A DNA stretch of 64,000 nucleotides, from the NCBI RefSeq assembly GCF_933775445.1, contig NC_065876.1:18786001-18850000 (forward strand), in the 5' to 3' direction. Both the position numbers and the translations under genes were made by a program. This DNA comes from Argentina anserina. Its lineage: Eukaryota; Streptophyta; Magnoliopsida; Rosales; Rosaceae. Of the stretch, positions 36,201 to 48,057 are shown piece after piece; position 1 is the stretch's first letter; each line of letters begins with the position of its first letter. Below the pieces are notes generated by a model. The model made no database searches. It was not told the origin of the DNA and saw only the letters and a list, made by a program, of their open reading frames with translations.

Positions 36201-36716
36201 AGAATCCGGACCGCTCATAGTAGACAGAAGAGCTATGCGGACTTAAAGAGGAGACAGATGGAATTTGAGACCAGTGATCATGTGTTCTTGAAAATTTCAC
36301 CTATGAGGGCTGTAGTGAGATTTGGCAAGAAGGGAAAGTTGGCTCCGAGGTACGTTGGGCCTTTTGAGATACTTGAGAAGGTGGGCGAACTAGCATATTG
36401 ACTAGCCTTGCCTACTAGCATGTCAGGCGTTCATAACGTCTTCCACATTTCCATGTTGAGGAAGTATGTACCGGATGAGTCACATGTGATCGATCATAGC
36501 ACCATTGAAGTGAAGGAAAATGCCACATTTGTTGTTGAGCTGGTTCGTATTCTGGATAGATCCACAAAGAAGCTTCGGAGGAAAGAAGTAGCGCTAGTCA
36601 AGGTATTGTGGAGTCACCATGATGAGGGTAATGCATCTTAGGAGCTAGAGTCGGACATGATGACCAGATATCCACAGTTGCTTGAATTTCGGGACGAAAT
36701 TCTTTTAAGGGGGTAG
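33272..36716 (+). pseudogene. pol: pol of element C: protease, RT, RNase H, integrase, C-terminal module
   Basis: In order: protease (33395-33700) whose active-site segment reads FDTVASHSF instead of the expected DSGA-type motif, so the essential glycine is lost; reverse transcriptase (33930-34500) with FVDDILIYS; RNase H (34790-35130); integrase (35440-36130) with FVIGLP, VSDQDARF and the glutamate segment GQTE; and a C-terminal chromovirus-like region starting VHNVFHISMLRKYV, ending at 36716. Stops lie at 34184, 34493, 35027, 35180, 35948, 36156, 36399 and 36639, plus a deletion and frameshift near 36110-36130. The stop at 36716 overlaps the polypurine tract. Non-functional. Confidence 0.87.
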
Positions 36717-36718
36717 AT
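36704..36718 (+). promoter_or_regulatory. Polypurine tract of C
   Basis: TTTTAAGGGGGTAGA lies against the 3' LTR start TGTAATAACCC. Purine-rich tracts at this position prime plus-strand synthesis. Confidence 0.75.
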
Positions 36719-39556
36719 TGTAATAACCCTATTTTTTTTAAACAGTAATTGGTTTTGATTTGAATTCTATGAAGTTGTGAAATTCAATTAAAATGAATTT
36801 GATTGTTTTCGACTTTACGAAACGAAAACGGAAACGTTCTCGGAACATTTAATTAGAAAAACGTTACGTTTCCGAACGTATATATCGAATTTTATTCTGT
36901 CGCTCGGTTGCGAAAACTTCATTCTCGAAAGTTGAAGAGCTCGCCGATATCAGTTTGTAGATAAGTGACGCGTTCTAATCGGACGTTATATGTAAAAGTT
37001 ATTAATGAGAGAAGTTGTTTCCGATTTTAGAAACTGGTATAAATAGATAAGTGGTTGAGCTAGGGTTTCCATTTCTGGAAACCCTCACCCCGCGCATCCC
37101 TCCACTTTCTCTCTCTTCTCTCTCGCCCTCTCCCCGATTTTCTCCCCTCCCTCAGAAATTTCGCCGGCGATCTCGCTGACCCGTTGTCCGTGTCACGCAC
37201 CGCCCCTCTCAAAATACTCGCAAGGCCCTCCTCGTCAAACCCTGAGAAGATCGTGCTCTCCCTCGTCGCCGTTCGTCACGTCGACGCACCCCCGTCCCCT
37301 GCTAAGAATCGCCGTTGTTCAACCTCTTCTCCGACGAAGCTAGGGTGCAGCGCAGGTGCGCCTCCATCACTCCTCAACCCCTGCAACACCTACGATCGAG
37401 GGAGGGGACGTGACGACACCTCCTCGAGGAATCGACACGATCGGTGACTCATCTCACTCCGACGACAAATCGGCGGTTCAAAGCTTCGATTGAGGTGAGG
37501 GTTTGTATATTGTGATTGTTGTGATGCTTGGTGTGAATTTTTGGATGATTTTGAGTTGAGATTGTGGAGATTGGAGAGGAAGGAGGAAGGAGAGGGTACT
37601 GCCGCCCTAGGCGGCGCGTGTGGGTGCGTGGAGGGGGTAGGAGGCGGCGTGAGGTCGTAGGGAGGAGAGGGGAGGAAAGGAGAAGGGTTTTGGCGCGGCA
37701 GGTGGCGTGCTACACACCGGCCCTAGGCTTGGCGCGTGTGCCCTACGCGCTACTACAGTGAGTGGCGCGTGAACAGTAAATTCAGTAAATTCAAACAGTA
37801 AATTGTAAATTTATTTGTACGACGGTAAATGTAAAAATGCGATTTATGTACGGTAAATATAAATGTAAATTACTTTCAGAAAATGTAAAAAGTAATTTCA
37901 GAAGGGTAATTTAGTAATTTTTTTACTGAGACAGTATTTACATTTGAATAGTATTTGTACGTACATAGATACGTAATTGATGTGTATTTGTACATAAATA
38001 CGTGAACAGTAAATATGTGAACAGTAATTGCGGAAAACCAGAAATTGCGGAAAACCAGAAATTGCTGAACAATAACTTATTATTATTCTTTCAGCATTTA
38101 AGGTTTACGAAACGTTTCTAAATTCTTTTCTTATCTTTTCAAGGTGATTGATAAATCAAGGAAATGAATTATCTTTGGAAATTGTGGAAATTACGCTCGA
38201 GTTGATAAGGTGAGTAAAATCTCACCTATTTACGAATCTACCCTTGCGGAGATTCAAGATTTTGCAAGAGTTTTAAATATTGAAATACGACATGTATATG
38301 ATATAGTGGAATATATATATATATTTGTATAAATGGTAAATAAGTACATATATATATAGTTTGCTATATTATATACTGTTATGAATTCATTGTGAATATG
38401 TCATTTTGATGACGAGATTTATATACCGAGCATGTGATTTAATTTGTACAATATGAGGTGTGATTATTGTACGTGGTTTTAACATGGTGTTTGTTAAAAT
38501 GTTTTGTCTTCGGACGTGTTATGAAATATGACATGTATATAATATAGCGGATTATATATATATTGTTTAAATGGTAAATAGGTACATATATATATAGTTT
38601 GCTATATAATATACTGTTATGATTTTATCGTGATGATGTCATTTTGATGACGAGATTTATATACCTAGCACGTGATTTAAGTTGTACAATATGAGGTGTG
38701 ATTATTGTACGTTGTTTTAACATGGAGTTTGTTAAAACATTTCGTCTTCGGACGTGTTTGGCATGTCGGACCCTAGCCTTTGGCTGGACGAAAGTTACGA
38801 TACAGTTAGAGCTCTAGTCTGTCTGCCAGAGTACTGCATGTGAGGTAACAGATGGGTTATCGGCTCATGAGTACTCATATTTTTGGATGTTGGGTAGCAG
38901 GAGGTTGCCCAATATCGGTGGTGTACTACGTGAGGGGTAACAGATGTGTACCAGTGTTCATTAGTACCCGTATTATAAATGTATTTGGGTAACCAGAAGG
39001 GTTGCCCGATTTCTCATGAGCACTTTCATTTCATATATTTTTGGAACAACCAGATGGGCCGTCCATTGACTCATGAGTGCATTTATATTTGTTGATTTTT
39101 GGATTTTCGTATATATTGATATGCGAGTTATATTCTCATTTTACTCATACGAGCTATAAGTTTACCGGATTTGTGTTTACAATCCCGGTGCACCAATTCG
39201 ATGGTGTAGGGGATAATTCCGCAGGTGTTGATTAGTGGAAATTGAGGGAGGACTCCGAAGACTCGAAGTTGTTCATTATCCTACTTGTGGTAAGGTTTCA
39301 ATCGTGATTTTTGTGAGAACTTGTGAGGATTTATTTGTGGGTTTTGTGAGAGATTGTGAGGATTATTACATTTCCAGTTTTATGTAATATTGAATTATAA
39401 ATTTGGTTTGTAATAATTGGTTTGTCTGAGTTGTATTGAGAACTCAGTAGTGATCCGCTATGGCATTTAAAATGATTTCGATTCATTGAGATTGTTTTGG
39501 TGTTTCACGACTTTGAAATTTTGAGTTTTTATGCTTGAAATTTTGGGGTTGTTACA
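36719..39556 (+). repeat. 3' LTR of element C (2838 bp)
   Basis: It starts TGTAATAACCC and ends GGGGTTGTTACA. A TATA box (TATAAATA) lies at 37038-37045, followed by CT-rich leader sequence and a GC-rich stretch (37130-37760). The 87-codon frame at 37184-37447 in that stretch has no recognisable domain. The LTR contains the 244-bp duplication and the hairpin cluster also seen in the 5' LTR. Confidence 0.92.
37038..37045 (+). promoter_or_regulatory. TATA box of LTR C
   Basis: GGTATAAATAGATAAG, followed about 30 bp later by pyrimidine-rich sequence. This is the best core promoter candidate of the element; the equivalent in the 5' LTR has been lost. Confidence 0.65.
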
Positions 39557-40717
39557 GTTGTTCCAACTAAAATTGGGATGATCTCTAAGTCCAGGATTGT
39601 ATGTGTTGGAGTAAGGGTCATACCTAGGCCTTTGTTGCCCCATTTGGACAATTATCCGTTTGGACTCCTCTTCAGTCATTGCACAATTTGGACAATTATC
39701 CGTTGTGTGATATTTGATAGAACAAATGCCACACGCTTGAGTGTTGATGCTCGAGCCATTGAATGCCTGGACTAGAACGTCAAGCTTCCTTTCGAAAGTA
39801 GCCATATGATTTCTTGCATCAACAACATACACCCCACGACTCTTGCTTCCTCTCTTCTCCTTGGAACTAAATTGGCGATTGTTGTCGGCCAAGTCATCAA
39901 TCAAGGTGTAAGCTTCTTGACCGGTCTTGTTCATGAATGTGCAGCCACATGTCAAATCCACCATGCTCTTATTGGTGGTGTCAAGTCCTTCATAGAAGAA
40001 TTGCACCAAGTAATCCAACGAAATACCATGGTGAGGGCACTTCCTTTGTAGTTCCTGAAATTCCTCCCATACCTCATAGAGTGAATCACCATCCTTTTGA
40101 GTGAAGTTCTGAATTTGCCTCCTAAGTCTTTTCATGAGTTAAGCTGGGAAGAATTACTTCAACAACCTCTTAGTCATTTCATCCCATGTGGTGATGATTC
40201 CCGCAGGCAGAGAGTACAACCAACGCATAGCATCATCATTAAGGGTGAATGGAAACAAAAGCAACCTCAAGCCTTCTTGAGACAGATGATGAATCGATTA
40301 GAGCTTGCAAATGTCCAAGAACAACCTAAGGTGAACATTAGGGTCTTCCATTGAGGAACCAGAGGACTTAGGCAACTGGCCAAGCAATTGAATTGGAATG
40401 GAGAAGTTGGCTTCATTAGGTGGAGTGAAAGTAATGCATGAAGGTGATTCAGGGGTGGTGGGGATGAACGCATTCTTGAGTGCCATTGGAGCACCAACCG
40501 GAATTATATCACGGTCCCCAATTGTGTCTAGCTCTGAATTGAAAATGAAGGGGAAGGAAAGATCCTCCTCTTCTTCTGATCTAGGTGAAGAGTTTAAGAT
40601 TGAATTGCTTGGACATGATTTGAAATCCAAGGGTGCACTCGTGAAAGAGTTGTTTAAATCTCTAAGTGCTTGAATTTGATCTTTGAGCTCTTGTGGTCTC
40701 TTAGATATTTTGGATAT
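39557..40717 (-). pseudogene. gag: gag of element D
   Basis: Gag of the same Athila-type family as A, B and F, read on the - strand. The start codon position (40717-40715) reads ATA instead of ATG. The gag domain runs to about 39900, and a CX2CX4HX4C-like knuckle (CGICSIKYHTTDNC) lies near 39730-39690. Stops near 40295, 40153 and 40137 each correspond to CAA in A, a C-to-T change. A small tandem duplication repeats a segment around CCCATTTGGACAATTATCCG near 39640-39700. At 39557 the gene is cut by the end of element C's 3' LTR; the later part of pol is at 18435-18937. Confidence 0.82.
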
Positions 40718-41479
40718 GCATAGTTCCTGTGACACGAAAGTTAAAGAGTTAGCATTGAAGAATACACAATGAAGTCATGAAATCGTGCCCTTTCTTAGTC
40801 ATATAAATGGCATATTTATGGAAGAGGCACGGCGACTATATTGTCAAGTTTACAAACAGTTAGTCCTTTATGTTTTACAAAAGTTCATACAATTCACAAG
40901 TTCTTTTTCCGTTTCAATGATTGAATGATCGATTGATTCTAAGTTGTAAATCGAGGTGGACGTGCGGCCTAAGTATGGATGCCTAGACACAAGATAAAGT
41001 CTTTGTTTCAGAAGGCCATGTTGTATGTCAGTCTGTAGTTCTCTGAGATAGTGAACATGATATGATTCATTTGTTGAACTACAGAGAGTGAACTCCCTAT
41101 AGACTCCATCACCGAGATGTATGTGAGTTTGTAGTTCTCTGAGATCCAATTTTGATCCCATGCACCAAGGTAATAAGAGAGCGTGCCCCTTACTCAGCTG
41201 GACTTAATCTTGGGTGTTAGACAAATCTCCAAGTGTTAATAAAAGCCGCCATCGACCTCATGCAAACCCGAGAGCTAGCATGAAGGGTTAAGGCTAATAT
41301 TAACAAAAGGGACTTTACCTATTCCGTTCGATTTACAACCTACAACAATCATTCACTCAAGCACCAAAACAACAACCTAAGATATATTTACTATATGTAC
41401 AACGAAACAAGATAAGAATATAAAAATGTACAATATAAACAATGAATTCGAAATTAAAAGTTAGGGATCCATCTCTATG
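40718..41479 (-). other. Leader of element D
   Basis: Similar to the leaders of A, B and F, with a local duplication near 41015-41125 of a segment containing GTATGTCAGTCTGTAGTTC-like sequence. No gene seen. Confidence 0.6.
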
Positions 41480-41499
41480 GATCCCTGGCAACGACGCCA
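41480..41499 (-). promoter_or_regulatory. Primer binding site of D (tRNA-Asp, decayed)
   Basis: Sense TGGCGTCGTTGCCAGGGATC: two differences from the tRNA-Asp complement kept by A and B. Both are transitions. Confidence 0.8.
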
Positions 41500-41501
41500 T
41501 T

Positions 41502-42508
41502 TGATAAACTTGATTACTCGACATCAATGTTTAACCCTGTAAGCATCGTTAGTAGTATAAACCAAGAGGGTATCGTTCACAAACCGGGGATCCAACCGGG
41601 CATAGAATCACAAACATTTAACAACGAATTCATAAAGATAGAAAAGAGTTTGAGATATAAGTTTTGGATCAAAAACAAAAAAATAAAACATAAACTAATA
41701 TATACATGTGATCATCCAACCAACACATATGCAATCACCAAACAAATTATCTAAGAATAAAGCCATCGAAATCTATTCTCAGTCATGTTCATGCCGTAGG
41801 TATCAAGGTTCATCTTAAGTTTGATCATGCATCAAGTTCCTACTTGGTTCCTAATACATGGATACATTCGAGCTCACTACTTGTCTTGCTACGAAATCTA
41901 ACATACTCATTCATCATGCAATTACATATCACATAGAGAAATCAACATGTTTCAAGCACCTATCCAATGCCAAACTTAGGATCAAAATCGGTGAAATAAC
42001 AAAGAACAATTAATCCACTACTTGTATCAAAAATCGTTACTTGCTTTGAATGATTAACATATGCAACATCAACTACTTGTCTTAATCCCACATGCAATAT
42101 AAGAACACACCAAAATTTAATCAAGAACAAGAACAAGAATTTGTCTTAGGCCGGCCTCGTCTTCTCCTCCGTCAACTCGAATATGATTTCCTTGTCTCAC
42201 TAGGAATGCATCACAGCATCACTATTCCTTTTCCAAATAGAATTTGTCTTTCCTGAAAAGAAATCGACGATTAAGGAATAGGAAATAATGAAAATAGGAA
42301 AGTAGAGTCCTAGTCGAGTAAGGAATCCTAGCTCAATAAGGATTTCTAACACTTAGCACAATTTCATCATCAATTCATCCAAAATCGGCATAGCTCTACT
42401 AAAACATACAAATCATAATTATGAACCGAAAACAACTAAATAAGAAGTAACAAAGCATAAGAATATGACATATATACATTAAGAAGGTCATACTTTGTGC
42501 TCCTATCA
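41502..42508 (-). repeat. 5' LTR of element D, internally deleted (1007 bp)
   Basis: Sense ends TGATAGGAGC and GTTTATCA. About half the length of the A and F LTRs. The transcribed part with CTACTTGT words matches F; the central part, including the TATA region, is missing at about 42145. Immediately right of it begins non-LTR sequence. Confidence 0.82.
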
Positions 42509-42510
42509 TC

Positions 42511-42699
42511 GCTAGGAAAGCCGTAGGATCCAGTTTAAACAAAGAGATAGGTCCTTGCACTAGGCCAGTAAACCCTTTAGACGAGATTGCAGAACTGCTG
42601 TTTGATTCAAAGCCCAAGTGCCATCTATGTCTGAAGGCTATCACACAATATTGTATTTTTCAAAATCTGCTCTCTGAGTCATTTCAAAGTCTCCCGTAA
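42511..42699 (+). other. Exon-like open segment of unknown origin
   Basis: A frame is open from the D LTR edge to a TAA at 42697-42699, about 62 codons. It has protein-like composition, including KPKCHLCLKAITQYC with a C-X2-C pair, and no start codon of its own. It could be the last exon of a host gene cut by element D. I do not recognise the family. The opposite strand also carries a frame (42399-42644), but that extends into LTR sequence. Confidence 0.35.
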
Positions 42700-43345
42700 A
42701 TATGAAGAATATAGCTTATTAGATGTGTCACCTGTGTGAAGGACAAATACATTGCATTAGAATGTCATCTCATTTATTATTAGATACCAGAAGAGTGCTA
42801 TCTAAATATTTTGTATGAGAGTTCCATAATAGTTATGCTGTCTGAATAGACTAATAATAACACAAACATTTAGAATATGTTGTGTAACACCATATAGAAT
42901 GACATATATGTGCCGTCTGAATTAATGTGTAACAACATATATGAATCCAGAATGTTGTAATAGTTTTGATGTTCCTCTTGATCATGCTAATATAATCACA
43001 TTAATGCCTATAATGTATGCTAACAACAACTTCCAAATTCATATAAACCACATTCAAAATGTCATCAACTTCATATGACACCTTTAGACAACATATAATT
43101 CATATATGTTGTCTAAACTTTTCTCAACCCCTTCAGACAACATATAAGTGAATATATGCTGTCTCTAAATTTGGACAATTCAAGCTTTTTGAAAATTTCT
43201 AAGATTTCTGAAATTTTTAGATAGGTGTGAAACATGATACAACATATAACCATTATGTGTTGACTCAATAATATTAATTAAAATTTTGAAAACCTTCGTA
43301 CAACATAATAGAGATATGTTATCTAAGTTTTCAGAGGCTAATATG
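42700..43345. repeat. Palindrome-rich stretch resembling a DNA transposon subterminal region
   Basis: It contains repeated AGACAACATATA-type words in both orientations, forming hairpins at 43086-43114 (12-bp arms), 43135-43164, 43238-43263 and 43299-43326, plus looser GCTGTCTGAAT and GCCGTCTGAAT words at 42838 and 42912. Clustered short inverted motifs of this sort are typical of the ends of CACTA-type transposons. I could not find a CACTA terminal repeat, so the assignment is tentative. Confidence 0.4.
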
Positions 43346-44640
43346 GGCGGGACAAACAATTTTGTTTGGCTCCACTGTGAACATTTCTGTTTCAGTTCTC
43401 TCTTACTCTTAAAATTCTATTTCCCTCTTATAGTTCTCTCCACTCAATCGAACCCTTAAACCCACCTAAATTAACTTTCTTGATCCCTTCGACTGTGTTT
43501 GCAACCTCCACCTCTGACCCAAGTGGTGAGCTACCTTCTCCTGACCCATGGCGACGTTGGCTGCGACGGAGCTCAAAGACGGCGATGATGGGTTCCCTCC
43601 ATTTCTTCCGATTCTGGTAAAATTCTCATGTTCCCTTCTCTTCAGCTTGATTTCAATTGTGAAATCTAGGGTTTTTGATATTGAATATGTAAATTTTGGG
43701 ATTGAGCTGTGAGTTGTTTGATTTTGGATCTGGCAAGCAGATTTAACTATTAATATGCCGATTTGTTTTAAGTCAATTTAGACATGACATTAGTAGAGAT
43801 TGGAGTCTTCTTGTTTCTGGGTTAGTGATATTCAACTTGATACTCTTCCTCCTTCCTGGCAAGGTCATGGAACTCTGGCAGTCGAGGACCCTGCAAACGG
43901 TAATCTAAAGCCTCTTTCCCTAGTTCCTTGATCCCCTCATTCCTCCTTCATCCTTCCTCGTTGTTCCTCTTATTCGGCTCATCAATCTCTATTCTCTCTT
44001 ACCTCCTGAATACAATATGAGAAAGGAAAGTTCAAGGGAAAAGCCAAAAGGCCACCGTCGCTTCTCCTTTGATGAAGAAATGGGTATTCATTCTCCCTCA
44101 TTATTCACTCTTTTATTTTCTTTATGTATTCTAGTTTTATGTATTCTCAGGGTATTAGCTGTTCAGTTTGATTATGAATTTGGGTCTTACATAATCTGGA
44201 AGTTCATAACTTCTTCGTGAATCTTTGTTGCTTTAATGAAATCTGAGCCGGTAAAATAGTTCAATTTGAAACTTTTAGGTATCTGCTAGTAATTTGGCCT
44301 AAAATTTATCGAATAATTGACTCAGTTGATTCACTATGCTTTAGAGTTTAGAGTCTTAGCTTCCATGGTGATCTCATGTGGTGAAATTAATGCTTATACT
44401 AAGACATTGAGGTATATATTTGTCTTACTGTATCAAGTATGAGAAAATTTGCTCTCATAATGGATGTTGTTGCATTCCATTACCTTTTCAATTAGGTGGT
44501 TTCCAAAACAACTTAACTTGTAGCTTGTGGTCACATATTACCTCTGTTGGGACTAAGGTAAGAGATGTAGACAAAGATGTCAAATTGATTGGTTTTTACC
44601 CAGTTCAAGTTCCTCTAGACCACAGAGCGCGTTAATTTGA
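43346..44640 (+). other. Gene-like 5' end: possible promoter, exon 1 and intron
   Basis: After a GGGCGGGAC box (43346) and a CT-rich leader, an ATG at 43548 opens MATLAATELKDGDDGFPPFLP, which runs to a GT donor-like GTAAAATTC at 43617. AT-rich intron-like sequence follows, with further short protein-like pieces near 43840-43900 and 44017-44080 (KPKGHRRFSFDEEM before a GT). This looks like the 5' end of a spliced gene, perhaps one carried by the DNA transposon suggested just upstream. I do not recognise the protein. Transcript support is absent. Confidence 0.35.
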
Positions 44641-45054
44641 TTGGGGTAGGGATATTAAGATAAAATATGATGGACTCTTGATGAACTAGAGGTATATCAC
44701 TAATACAAACTTAAGAATGAAATGATCTTGAAAGTGATGACCATTATTGATGATGTTATTCATCGATTGACTAAGGGCAAACCATAAATTAATGCTTACA
44801 TGTATCCCATGAATCAGTCAAAGTCATGAGAAGACATGTTTCGTCTGTATGAGCGACGTTAAGTCTTAGGAGATGAAACCCTCCATATTTACGTATGATA
44901 TGCATATACATGTACTTGTTGTATTATACTTGACTCGACATCTCTTTAGTTTAAACTTGTAAAGCCAAGATCAAAGGTGAGTGCGCCCTCATAATGTCAG
45001 TGCTTGATCACAACATGTTTATGACATTAAACCATATATCCTAGCAAAAAAGAC
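44641..45054. other. Unassigned AT-rich sequence
   Basis: I see no gene, repeat or element end here. Confidence 0.4.
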
Positions 45055-46445
45055 ACTGACATTTCTGATTGTCTTTCTAGTGTGTACGCTAGTGTTTCCT
45101 TCAATAGTGAGTATCATTTCAATTCTAATGTGAGTATCTTTCTGTGATGCTTTCTGGTGGGCGTGTCTTTTGAATTGCAAGTGTAATTCCAGTGTGGGCT
45201 TGTGTTTCTTTCAATAGTGCTTGCTGGTGAGAATGTCTTTGGAATTCTGAATATATTTCCAATGTGGGCGTGTGTTTCTTTCAATAGTGCGTATATTTAT
45301 AGAATGAGCATCTTTTCAAACCTTATTTGAGTATCTTTTCATTTCTCATTTGAATATCTCTCTCTGTTGCTTTCTGATGCGAGTTCCTTTTGATTTCTTT
45401 GTGTCTTTCCATTGTGGGCGAATGTTTTTTTCAATAGTGAGTGTCTTATCAATTCTAATGTGAATAGCTTTCAATGTTGTTTGCCGGAGCGAATGTCTTT
45501 TGAATTCTGAGTGTATTTCCTGTGTGGGCGTATGTTTCTTTTACCAATGCGGTTCCTTTTATCGTGAGTATCTTTTCAAATTCTATTTGGGTATCTTTTC
45601 ATTTCTTTTTTGAGTATCTTTCTATGTTGCTCTATGATGCGAGTTCCTTTTGATTTCTGAGTGTCTTTCCAGTGTGGGCGAGTGATTCTTTGAATAGTGA
45701 GTGTATTTTAAAATTTAATGTGAGTATCTTTCTCAGTTGCTTTCTGGTGAGAGTGTCTTTTGAATTCTGAGTGTAATTCCTGTGTGGGCATGTGTTTCTT
45801 TCAATAGTGCGTATCTTTCTATTGTGAGTATCTTTTCAAATCCTATTTGAGTATCTTTTGATTCTCGTTTGATTTTGCGTGTCTATCCAGTGTGGGCGGG
45901 TGTTTCTTTAACTAGTGAGTATCTTTCTAGCGTGAGTATCTTTTCAAATTTTGTTTCAGTATCTTTTCATTTCTCGTTTGAGTATCTTTCTGTGTTGCTT
46001 TCTGATGCGATTTCCTTTTGATTTTGAGTGTATTTCTAGTGTGGGCGAGTGTTTCTTTCTATAATGAGTATCTTTCTAGCGTGAATATCTTTTCAAATCC
46101 TATTTGAGTATCTTTTCATTTCTCGTTTGAATATCTCTCTGTGTTGCTTTCTGATGCGAGTTCCTTTTAATTTATAAGTGTCTTTCGAGTGTGGACCAAT
46201 GTTTCTTTCAATAGGTGGTATCTTTTCAAATCATATTTGAGTATCTTTTAATTTCTCATTTGGGTATCTTTCGGTGTTGCTTTCTGATGTGAGTCTCGTT
46301 TGATTTCTGAGTGTCTTTCCATTGTGAGCAACTGTATCTTTCAATAATGAGTATTATTCTACCGTGAGTATCTTTTCAATTCATATTTAAGTATCTTTTA
46401 ATTTCTCGTTCAAGTATATTTCTGTGTTGCTTTCTAATGTGAGTT
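45055..46445 (+). repeat. Satellite array 1 (diverged)
   Basis: Degenerate tandem repeats of the same satellite found at 54209-56173, here in the opposite orientation. Landmarks such as GAGTATCTTTC, TTTCTGATGCGAG and GTGTTTCTTTCAATAGTG recur at spacings of roughly 110-150 bp. Copies differ by many substitutions and indels, and no long frame stays open. It ends where the LTR of element H begins (46446). Confidence 0.8.
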
Positions 46446-47896
46446 TGATCGGTGTGATTAATCGACATCAATATTAACCATGTAAGTATCGTTCGTAGTA
46501 TAAAACAAGAGGGTATCATTCGCCAACCGGGGATCTAATAGGGCAAAGAATCACAAACAATTAACAACGAATTCAGAAAGAGTTTATGAGATTTTTGATA
46601 TAAAAGGGTCGGATTGTATAAAAACAAGAAGTAAACCTAAACCCAATATATACATGTGATCGATCGATCAACACACAATACATCACCAAAACAAATCATA
46701 TAAGGCCAACAAAATTCAGAGTTCATTTTTCCTAAGGGGCATGTCGAAACAAGTGAAGAACAACTAAGGTTGGATCATGCATAGACATTCAACTATAGCT
46801 ACTAGACATTCATTGACATCTAACATACCTATCGTAACATGCAAATCCAAAACCACGCATATTCAATTCATTAAGCATGTCACCTACTTAATCAACAATC
46901 ATGCAATTTCGAAACCTCATAGAAAATGGTAACATGCTCATAGCACATACATATCAAAATCATTCAAGAACAAGTTCGGCAGAAAACCAGAAATCATAAA
47001 ACAAAAACATAAAATCGTCATCTTCATATAACTTGAAATCAATAAACAACTTCATAGACAAAGTCGAAATAAATTAACAAAACCAAGTACATAATCATCT
47101 AAGAACATACTAAAACACGAAATCAAATCTAGAAGGATCACGGTTACACTTTATGATGTCCTACTTGGTGTCACAAAGGAGAAAACAAGCCTTCTAGAGG
47201 AATGGATGACCACGTATGGATATGGTGATGAAAGGATGGAGAAATCGGCTTTGGGATTCTCTAGATTGGAGAGTATGAAATTCGGTAGAGCTTTTTCTAG
47301 TACTTGGCACAAGGTTGATGATGATTTCACAATGAGGCCGAACCTCTATATATAGGAAAATAAAACACAGCCTTGTCGTGCCTTTCATGAAGTAGAATCA
47401 GATTGGGATGTTGAGAATTTTTTTGATATAGACTTTGATTCTTGAACTCCAAATCCAATTTGATGTAGGAAACCAAATCTAAATGGGAGACAACCAAGGG
47501 CTGCACGGGAACTCTTTATCTTGAACTAGGAAATGCTAGGCTAGCCTCTCTTCTCTCCTTATCCAACTCGGACATGATCTCCTTGTCCAACTAGGAATGT
47601 ATCACGGCTCTCTAGTCTTTGTCCATAGAGGATTTGTGTTTCATGAAAATAAATCGACATATAAGGAATATGAAGAATGAAAATAGGAAAGTAGAATCCT
47701 AGTCGAGTAAGGAATCATACTCAATAAGATTTCCAGCACTTAGCACAATTTCATGTTCAAAACTATCATAATCGGTATAACTCTACCTAAACATACAAAT
47801 GACAAATATGAACCTAAAACATACTAAATAAGGAGTAACAATGAACAAGAGTAGGACATATATAAATTAAGAACGTCATACTCTATCCTCCTATCA
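46446..47896 (-). repeat. 3' LTR of element H (1451 bp)
   Basis: Sense ends TGATAGGAGGAT and CACCGATCA. Followed on the right by ACAACCCCACACTTAGACTT, the family's conserved sequence next to the LTR. TATA-like TATATATA at 47347-47354. Confidence 0.82.
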
Positions 47897-48057
47897 ACAA
47901 CCCCACACTTAGACTTTACTAGTCCCTTAAAAAAACTATAAAGGAAAATCAAAACACAAAACAAAAATCAATACAACTAAAACTAACGACACTACTCATA
48001 CAAAACACTATAATGCCTTCAACATTTTGTCTCAGAGATCTTCAAACTCATAGCATC
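47897..48057 (-). other. 3' internal piece of element H
   Basis: Matches 20581 to about 20727 of element B. It stops abruptly at an LTR fragment. Confidence 0.7.

Larger units (their letters stand above)
18938..39556 (+). mobile_element. Element C: Tekay/Del-type chromovirus retrotransposon, split by B
   Basis: The C parts are 18938-19008 (5' LTR fragment), 30219-32032 (rest of 5' LTR), 32033-36718 (internal) and 36719-39556 (3' LTR). Evidence: a primer site matching initiator tRNA-Met, gag with two zinc knuckles, pol order protease-RT-RNase H-integrase, a C-terminal segment like that of chromoviruses, and very long LTRs. The 5' LTR has lost about its first 1010 bp (compare 36719-37727), together with about 700 bp of the host element D. 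On the right, D sequence begins straight after the 3' LTR end. Confidence 0.85.

Noticed and set aside
37184..37447. 87-codon frame in the GC-rich part of LTR C
   Set aside because: Composition follows the GC-rich leader after the TATA box, with no domain and no support from the partner LTR, where this part is lost.
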